DNA of 64,000 nucleotides from Devosia sp. Root436 (GTDB lineage Bacteria > Pseudomonadota > Alphaproteobacteria > Rhizobiales > Devosiaceae): contig NZ_LMEM01000009.1 in assembly GCF_001426345.1 (NCBI RefSeq), forward strand, positions 326,540 to 390,539. The letters are read 5' to 3'. The notes below the pieces were generated by a model that was not told the DNA's origin, made no database searches, and worked only from the letters and a program-made list of their open reading frames with translations. A program made the position numbers and the translations under genes. The stretch's first letter is position 1. Every line of letters begins with the position of its first letter. Below are positions 58,133 through 64,000 of this stretch, one piece after another.

Positions 58133-59212
58133 ATGACCACCGCCCCCACCCTGCCCGAGCTGATCGACATGCAGATCCGCAGCAGCGGGCCGATGTCTGT
58201 CGCCTCCTATATGGGCCTGTGCCTCACCCATCCGTCCAAGGGCTATTACAAGGGGGCCGATCCGCTGGGAGCCAAGGGCGATTTCGTCACGGCGCCGGAG
58301 ATCAGCCAGATGTTCGGCGAGCTGATCGGCTTCTTTTTCGTCAACCTGTGGCAGCAGATGGGGAGCCCCAAGGCCTTCACCCTGCTCGAACTCGGACCTG
58401 GCCGCGGCACGCTGATGGCCGACATGCTGCGCGTCGCCTGCCGCGCCGAGGGGTTTCGCGACGCGCTCGACCTGCGCCTGTTCGAGACCAATCCGGCGTT
58501 GATAGCGGAACAGAATGCCCGGCTCGAAGCCTATGAGCCCAAATGGATCGATGCCTTCGAAAAGGTCGGCGAGGGTCCGCTGCTTGTCGTGGCCAACGAA
58601 TTTTTCGACGCGCTGCCCATTCGCCAGTTCGTGCGCATGGACGATGGCTGGCACGAGCGCATGGTGGGGCTGAGCGATGGCCAGCGCAGCTTCGGGCTCA
58701 ACCCCACGCCGATCCCGGCCAGCGCCATGCCCGAGGCGGTAGCGGCGGCCGAAACCAACAGCGTCTTGGAGGTGGGCCTCGCCAATGGCGAGGTGATGAA
58801 ACGGCTGGCCGGCATTGTCTCCACACAAGGGGGCGCCATCCTGGTCGTGGATTATGGCTATGCGCGCACCCAGACCGGCGAGACCCTGCAGGGCGTGCGC
58901 CGGCATCACTATGCCGACGTGCTCGATGCACCGGGCGAGACCGACCTGTCGGCCCATGTCGATTTCGAGGCCCTGGGCAATGTGGCCGCCAATGCCGGAT
59001 TGACCGTGCAGCCGCTGGCGACACAGGGCCAGTTCCTGGCCCGGCTGGGCATCAATGAACGCGCCAGGGCGCTCAGCGCCGCCAACCCGGCTTCGGCCGG
59101 CGATATCGCGGCGGCCAAGGCGCGGCTGGTGGCCCCCGAGCAGATGGGCAACCTGTTCAAGGCCTTCTGCGCCGCCAGCCCGGGCCTCTCACCGGCAGGA
59201 TTTGAACCATGA
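58133..59212 (+). CDS. MidA/NDUFAF7-type SAM-dependent methyltransferase (DUF185)
   Basis: A 359-residue class I methyltransferase. Motifs: GDFVTAPEISQMFGELIGFF, TLLELGPGRGTLMADML (SAM loop), LVVANEFFDALPIRQFV and ILVVDYGYARTQTGETLQG. The mitochondrial homologue NDUFAF7 dimethylates an arginine of complex I subunit NDUFS2; a like role in bacteria is plausible. It sits between lgt and pgeF, and its end overlaps pgeF by 4 bp. Confidence 0.9.
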   Translation: MTTAPTLPELIDMQIRSSGPMSVASYMGLCLTHPSKGYYKGADPLGAKGDFVTAPEISQMFGELIGFFFVNLWQQMGSPKAFTLLELGPGRGTLMADMLRVACRAEGFRDALDLRLFETNPALIAEQNARLEAYEPKWIDAFEKVGEGPLLVVANEFFDALPIRQFVRMDDGWHERMVGLSDGQRSFGLNPTPIPASAMPEAVAAAETNSVLEVGLANGEVMKRLAGIVSTQGGAILVVDYGYARTQTGETLQGVRRHHYADVLDAPGETDLSAHVDFEALGNVAANAGLTVQPLATQGQFLARLGINERARALSAANPASAGDIAAAKARLVAPEQMGNLFKAFCAASPGLSPAGFEP

Positions 59213-59979
59213 CCGTCCATTACGAGCAAAGCGCCGCCCTGGCCGGCCTCGGCCCCGTCAGGCATGGCTTCTTCGGCCGCAAGGGCGGCGCGTCACTGGG
59301 TGATTTCGCCGAAAACAACATGTCTGTCGTGGTCGGTGACGAACCGCGCGCCGTCGATATCAACCGCAGCGCCGCCGCCGAAGCACTGGGCTTTTTCCGT
59401 CCGTCGCTTTACCTGCTCAAACAGGTCCATTCCAACCGGGTGCGGACCATCACGCAAAAACCCGACAATGACGAGCCCCACGAAGCCGATGCCATGGTGA
59501 CCAACCAACCCGGCATCGCCATGGGCATCCTCACCGCCGACTGCACGCCGATCCTGCTGGCCGACGACGAGGCACGCGTTATCGGCGCAGCCCATGCCGG
59601 CTGGCGCGGCGCGGTGGACGGGATCGTCGGCAATACAGTTGAGGCCATGGTGGCGCTGGGGGCGAATCCGGCCCACATCGTCGCCGCCATCGGGCCGACG
59701 ATTTCAGGCGAGAATTATGAAGTGGGTCCCCATTTCATGGACGATTTCGTCAAGCTGCGGCCCGATGGCTGGCGGCATTTTTCGACGCATAACAGCGCGC
59801 GGGCGCATTTCGACCTGCCCGGCTTCGTGGCCGCTGAACTGGCGCGGGCCGGCGTGACGCAGGTGGAACGGGTCGGGGACTGCACCTATGGCCAGCCCGA
59901 CCGCTATTTCTCGCACCGCTACGCCACCCACCAGGGCGGCAGGACGGGACGGCAGATCGCGATCATCGGGCTGGTTTAG
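59209..59979 (+). CDS. pgeF: Peptidoglycan editing factor PgeF / polyphenol oxidase family
   Basis: A 256-residue protein of the YlmD/YfiH (DUF152) laccase-domain family. The metal-binding residues are in LKQVHSNRVRTI, ADCTPILLADDEARVIGAAHAGW and the C-terminal SHRYATHQGGRTGRQ. E. coli PgeF removes wrong peptide stems in peptidoglycan precursors; related enzymes are purine-nucleoside phosphorylases. A GTGTCATCCC palindrome follows and may terminate transcription. Confidence 0.9.
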   Translation: MTVHYEQSAALAGLGPVRHGFFGRKGGASLGDFAENNMSVVVGDEPRAVDINRSAAAEALGFFRPSLYLLKQVHSNRVRTITQKPDNDEPHEADAMVTNQPGIAMGILTADCTPILLADDEARVIGAAHAGWRGAVDGIVGNTVEAMVALGANPAHIVAAIGPTISGENYEVGPHFMDDFVKLRPDGWRHFSTHNSARAHFDLPGFVAAELARAGVTQVERVGDCTYGQPDRYFSHRYATHQGGRTGRQIAIIGLV

Positions 59980-60015
59980 AGAGCGCCGTCCGACCCTTTA
60001 TTGTCAGCCCATTCG

Positions 60016-60049
60016 CGGTGTCATCCCGGCGCAGGCCGGGGTGACACCG
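60016..60049. repeat. 15-bp-arm palindrome between pgeF and prs
   Basis: CGGTGTCATCCCGGC and GCCGGGGTGACACCG pair with one G-T wobble around a GCAG loop. It is the longest member of the ATCCCGGC family here and could serve as a terminator. Confidence 0.7.
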
Positions 60050-60209
60050 TGAAGGGGGGCGACATCAAGCATCGTCACAGGCTTCGTTTACCCAAAATGC
60101 CCTGTCATCCATTTGTCTCGTTGCGCCGCTGGGAACGACTCGCTAAAGGTGCCCACGAAACTGGATGGTGCCCGGATATCGGGGACCGGTTGAGACAGGA
60201 TCGCGCCCC

Positions 60210-61142
<933 letters not shown>

Positions 61143-61177
61143 GCTGCCACGCCCTCGGGGCACTATTTCTCACCACC

Positions 61178-61208
61178 TGTCGAAATCGCCGCTCCTCGCG
61201 CGACATTG
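61178..61208 (+). promoter_or_regulatory. Candidate ECF42-type promoter (copy 1)
   Basis: TGTCGAAA (61178-61185), 15 bp, CGACATTG (61201-61208), 36 bp before the first YCII gene. The same two blocks at the same spacing recur at 61700-61729. Confidence 0.7.
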
Positions 61209-61244
61209 CCCTGAAGGGCTATGGTGCCCGCAAGGAGAGATGCG

Positions 61245-61604
61245 ATGAAATATCTGCTGATGCTCTATGCCGACGAAAAGGCCGGCGCCACGATTCCGCC
61301 CGAACAGATGGCCGGCTTCATGGACCAGATGGCCACCTATCAGCAAACCCTGGAAAAGGCCGGCGCCTTCGTCGATACCGCCGCGCTGCAGATGACCGGC
61401 GCCGCGAAAACCATTTCCAGCCCGGATGGCCAGTTGCAGGTGCATGACGGCCCCTATGCCGACACGCGCGAACAATTCGGCGGCTATTTCATCATCGAGG
61501 CGCCTGACATGGACGAGGCCATCCGACTGGCCGCGCTGTGCCCGGCTGCGACCTGGGGAAAGATCGAAATCCGCCCCTATCACCCCGGATATGCACCGGG
61601 CTGA
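61245..61604 (+). CDS. YCII-related (DGPF-type) protein 1
   Basis: A 119-residue YCII-family protein, beginning MKYLLMLYADEKAGAT and holding the motif HDGPYADTREQFGGYFIIEA. CAAGGAGAG precedes ATG 61245. It is the first of three paralogues ahead of an ECF sigma gene, with its own ECF-type promoter motif. The molecular activity of the family is unclear. Confidence 0.9.
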   Translation: MKYLLMLYADEKAGATIPPEQMAGFMDQMATYQQTLEKAGAFVDTAALQMTGAAKTISSPDGQLQVHDGPYADTREQFGGYFIIEAPDMDEAIRLAALCPAATWGKIEIRPYHPGYAPG

Positions 61605-61699
61605 AGATTTTTTCGCGCCATTCGGGCGTAGCCCTTATGGCCTTCTCGCCTAAAATCGCTCCACCGGAGCGATTTTCTGAAGAAAGTCGGCTCGAAGAG

Positions 61700-61729
61700 T
61701 CGAAAGCTGTCTGCCACCATCGACATTGT
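61700..61729 (+). promoter_or_regulatory. Candidate ECF42-type promoter (copy 2)
   Basis: GTCGAAA (61700-61706), 15 bp, CGACATTG (61722-61729), 44 bp before the second YCII gene. The blocks match copy 1 at 61179-61208 exactly; the spacers do not. Confidence 0.7.
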
Positions 61730-61773
61730 TGCATCGGAGCCTTCGCTTCGACGCAACAATTGGGAGACCAGAG

Positions 61774-62124
61774 ATGAAATTCATGCTGCTGATATATGGC
61801 GACGAAGCCGCCGCGACCGCCGCCACGCCGGCCGATACACGGGTCATGAGCCCGGACTACACCGCCTATAACGAGGCGCTGATCAAGGCCGGCGCCCTGC
61901 TGGCGGGAAACCGGCTGCGCCCCACCGCCGACGCCACCAGCGTTCGCGTGCGCAACGGCAAGACCGAGCTGCTCGACGGCCCCTATGCCGAGACCAAGGA
62001 GCAGTTTGGCGGCTATTACCTGATCGAGGCGCCGGACCTGGACACGGCCCGGGACTGGGCCAGCAAATGCCCGTCGGCGAAAACCGGCACCGTGGAAGTG
62101 CGGCCCGTCTGGCAGCTCGATTAA
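61774..62124 (+). CDS. YCII-related (DGPF-type) protein 2
   Basis: A 116-residue YCII-family protein (MKFMLLIYGDEAAATA, then LLDGPYAETKEQFGGYYLIEA). GGGAGACCAGAG precedes ATG 61774. It lies 170 bp after the first copy and has its own promoter motif. The third copy starts 11 bp after its stop, so these two and the sigma gene probably share a transcript. Confidence 0.9.
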   Translation: MKFMLLIYGDEAAATAATPADTRVMSPDYTAYNEALIKAGALLAGNRLRPTADATSVRVRNGKTELLDGPYAETKEQFGGYYLIEAPDLDTARDWASKCPSAKTGTVEVRPVWQLD

Positions 62125-62135
62125 GGAGAATACCC

Positions 62136-62486
62136 ATGCGCTACATGATGATCATCCACCACGACGCCGAAGCCATGGCCAAGGCGCCCCAGCAGGAATT
62201 GTGGGCCGAATATGCCGCCTTCAACCAGGCGCTGAACAAGGCCGGCGAAGGCTTTTCCGGCGGCCTGCGGCTGAGCCCGGGCAAGCAGGGCACCGTGGTT
62301 CGCAGCAGCGGCGGCAAGACCGACGTGCTCGACGGCCCCTATGCCGACACCCGCGAACAGCTGGCCGGCTATTTCTTCATCGACGTGCCCGATATCGAGC
62401 AGGCAGTGGAATGGGCCAATCGCTGCCCGAGCTCGAAATACGGCGCCATCGAAATCCGCCCCATCGTCGAGCAGACCGCATCCTGA
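62136..62486 (+). CDS. YCII-related (DGPF-type) protein 3
   Basis: A 116-residue YCII-family protein (MRYMMIIHHDAEAMAKAP, then LDGPYADTREQLAGYFFIDV). AAGGAG precedes ATG 62136. Its TGA stop overlaps the ATG of the sigma-factor gene (TGATG), giving translational coupling. It is the most diverged of the three copies (HH replaces the acidic pair after the first strand). Confidence 0.9.
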   Translation: MRYMMIIHHDAEAMAKAPQQELWAEYAAFNQALNKAGEGFSGGLRLSPGKQGTVVRSSGGKTDVLDGPYADTREQLAGYFFIDVPDIEQAVEWANRCPSSKYGAIEIRPIVEQTAS

Positions 62487-63721
62487 TGGATGACCTGGCG
62501 CGCCGGACGGCAGAGCGGGCGGCGCGCGACAGCTACGGGCGCCTGCTGGCCTTTCTCGCCGCCCGCACGCGGGACGTGGCGGGGGCAGAGGACGCGCTGG
62601 CGGAAGCCTTTGCCAGCGCGCTCAAATCCTGGCCGGAACAGGGTGTTCCTGCCAATCCCGATGCGTGGCTGCTGACCGTCGCCCGCCGCCGCCAGACCGA
62701 CGCTGTCCGGCGGCGGCAGACCCGCATGGCCGGGGAGGTTCATATCCAGCTCATGACCGAGGAACTCGAAGAGGCGGCCGCCAATCCGCAGACCATCCCC
62801 GACCGGCGCCTGGCGCTGATGTTTGCCTGCGCCCATCCCGAGATCGAAGCCGGCATGCGGGCGCCGCTGATCCTGCAGACCATATTGGGGCTGACGGCCA
62901 TCGACATCGCCGCCGCCTTCCTCATTCCGCCCGCCACGATGGGCCAGCGCCTGGTGCGGGCCAAGGCGCGCATCCGGGAACTCGGCGTGCCCTTCGCCAT
63001 CCCCGAGCGCGAGGAGCTGGCGGCCCGGCTCGATGCCGTGCTCGACGCCATCTATGCCGCCTATGCCAAGGGCTGGACCGAAATCGGCGACACGGCCGCC
63101 GAGCGGCTGGCCGACGAGGCCATCTGGCTGGGCCGGCTGGTGGTGAGCCTCCTGCCGGACGAACCGGAAGCCAAGGGCATGCTGGCCCTGATGCTCTATG
63201 CCGAAGCCCGAAGGGGCGCGCGGCGGGACGGCGCCGGCGCCTATGTGCCGCTGGAACGGCAGGACATCGAATTGTGGGACGAGCAGCAGATCATGGCTGC
63301 CGAAGCGCTGCTGCGCCAGGCCAACCAGGCCGGCCCCACCGGCCGCTACCAGATCGAAGCCGCCATCCAGTCGGCCCATGTGGCGCGGCGCGTGACGGGC
63401 CGGCCCAACTGGGACGCGGTGGTGGCGCTCTACGATGTGCTGCTGGGCCTGACCCAGTCGCCCGTCGCCCTGCTCAACCGCGCCGCCGCTTTGGCTGAAA
63501 TCGAGGGCGCGGAAGCGGCGTTGACGAGCCTCGACGCCATTGCCGGCGACAGACGCATGGCCGACTATCAGCCCTATTGGGCCGCCCGCGGGCACCTCTG
63601 CGCCCGCGCCGGGCGCAAGGAAGAAGCCTATGAGGCGCTGACCCTGGCCATCGGCCTATCCATCGACGAAGCCGTGCGGCACTATCTCATCGGGCAGCGG
63701 ACAGCGCTGCAGGACGGGTGA
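62486..63721 (+). CDS. ECF42-type sigma factor with C-terminal helical extension
   Basis: A 411-residue ECF sigma factor. Residues 10-80 form region 2 (SYGRLLAFLAARTRDVAGAEDALAEAF, then PDAWLLTVARRRQTDAVRRR). Residues 105-175 are region 4 (LILQTILGLTAIDIAAAFLI, then PPATMGQRLVRAKARIRE). The long C-terminal part (180-411) is helical with TPR-like units and carries LADEAIWLGRLVVSLLPDEPEAKGMLAL-type sequence, the DUF6596 pattern of the ECF42 group. No anti-sigma gene is adjacent, and regulation may be through the extension. It is translationally coupled to the third YCII gene. Confidence 0.92.
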   Translation: MDDLARRTAERAARDSYGRLLAFLAARTRDVAGAEDALAEAFASALKSWPEQGVPANPDAWLLTVARRRQTDAVRRRQTRMAGEVHIQLMTEELEEAAANPQTIPDRRLALMFACAHPEIEAGMRAPLILQTILGLTAIDIAAAFLIPPATMGQRLVRAKARIRELGVPFAIPEREELAARLDAVLDAIYAAYAKGWTEIGDTAAERLADEAIWLGRLVVSLLPDEPEAKGMLALMLYAEARRGARRDGAGAYVPLERQDIELWDEQQIMAAEALLRQANQAGPTGRYQIEAAIQSAHVARRVTGRPNWDAVVALYDVLLGLTQSPVALLNRAAALAEIEGAEAALTSLDAIAGDRRMADYQPYWAARGHLCARAGRKEEAYEALTLAIGLSIDEAVRHYLIGQRTALQDG

Positions 63722-63740
63722 TATTCCTTTCGCACCAGCC

Positions 63741-63825
63741 GTCACCCTCGGGCTTGACCCGAGGGCTCTGCACTTTCGGAGCGTGGAGCAAGTAAAGTGT
63801 CCTCGGGTCAAGCCCGAGGGATGAC
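63741..63825. repeat. Long two-armed palindromic element
   Basis: GTCACCCTCGGGCTTGACCC (from 63741) is the near-exact inverse of GGGTCAAGCCCGAGGGATGAC (ending 63825). An inner CACTTT/AAAGTG pair (63771-63776, 63794-63799) makes one continuous hairpin. Each arm is itself palindromic, as in bacterial BIMEs. It is related to 31424 and 49390. Confidence 0.75.
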
Positions 63826-63983
63826 GATCGGGTTTGAGATACGGCTCTAATCGCCCCGCAACCTCCCTTGCTCCCCGCCCCCCTTTCGGCTATAGCCCGC
63901 GCCATGAAGCGCTCGTCACCCCTGGAGGACGGGCGCGTATGCTGTTGTAGTGACGCATACACCAACCCAGAATGGATTTTTCC

Positions 63984-64000
63984 ATGGCTGCGACTGCAAA
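63984..64000 (+). CDS. Possible gene start at the window edge
   Basis: ATG 63984 opens MAATA and runs off the window; ATG 63972 in the same frame (MDFSMAATA) is an alternative. Nothing can be said about the product. Confidence 0.25.

Noticed and set aside
61605-61699. Possible tRNA or small RNA gene between the first two YCII genes
   Set aside because: The segment has an inverted GCTCCACCGGAGC-like stretch but no cloverleaf; nothing supports an RNA gene beyond a local hairpin.

Overview
The window is GC-rich, gene-dense bacterial chromosome. Its content points to an alphaproteobacterium of the order Hyphomicrobiales, plausibly Devosia or a close relative: dnaG directly before rpoD, carA and carB separated by about 16 kb, short DUF1328, DUF2277 and UbiK proteins, HlyU-family and DUF533 genes, and many short palindromic intergenic repeats. 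This is inferred from gene content; no 16S rRNA or tRNA gene was seen. No prophage, insertion sequence or CRISPR array was recognised.

Layout. 1-10.2 kb: a VOC-family fragment, an MFS exporter divergent from a SulP transporter, a MocR-type regulator with a rhodanese gene and a nearby aminotransferase, then an aldehyde dehydrogenase with an FAH-family dehydratase that look like the last two steps of a non-phosphorylating pentose pathway. 10.2-18.1 kb: envelope and small membrane genes (SIMPL, TSUP, YjbQ, a large OmpA-family protein with low-complexity segments, YqhA, DUF533) and a flavin-dependent oxidoreductase. 18.1-25.7 kb, minus strand: dnaG, rpoD, then a DUF89/ARMT1-like phosphatase whose start overlaps the rpoD stop, a leucine-rich-repeat membrane protein overlapping it by 4 bp, and DUF2442, HlyU and small hypothetical genes. 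25.7-31 kb: a small GGQWT-motif ORF with a partner, HdeD, a diguanylate cyclase, YqeY, carA and a zinc metallopeptidase. 31-45 kb: a secreted nucleotide phosphodiesterase behind a Pho-box-like sequence, followed by RNase T2; an ABC exporter; an ArsR-regulated MFS gene; ClpS; a YCII-GST operon; an aminotransferase-sulfotransferase pair; an rRNA methyltransferase. 45-60 kb: a second GGQWT gene with a partner, carB, a PhyH dioxygenase, threonine aldolase, a cold-shock protein, proC, YbjN, and lgt-midA-pgeF. 60-64 kb: prs, then three YCII genes coupled to an ECF42-type sigma factor.

The most interesting points are: (1) the rpoD-coupled ARMT1-like phosphatase and LRR membrane protein; (2) an ECF42-type sigma factor with a repeated promoter motif (GTCGA, 17 nt, CGAC) before two local YCII genes and, 20 kb away, before the YCII-GST operon; (3) two low-GC or degenerate GGQWT-motif genes, each followed by a small partner gene in a toxin/immunity-like arrangement; (4) a three-repeat Pho-box-like site upstream of a nucleic-acid scavenging pair.
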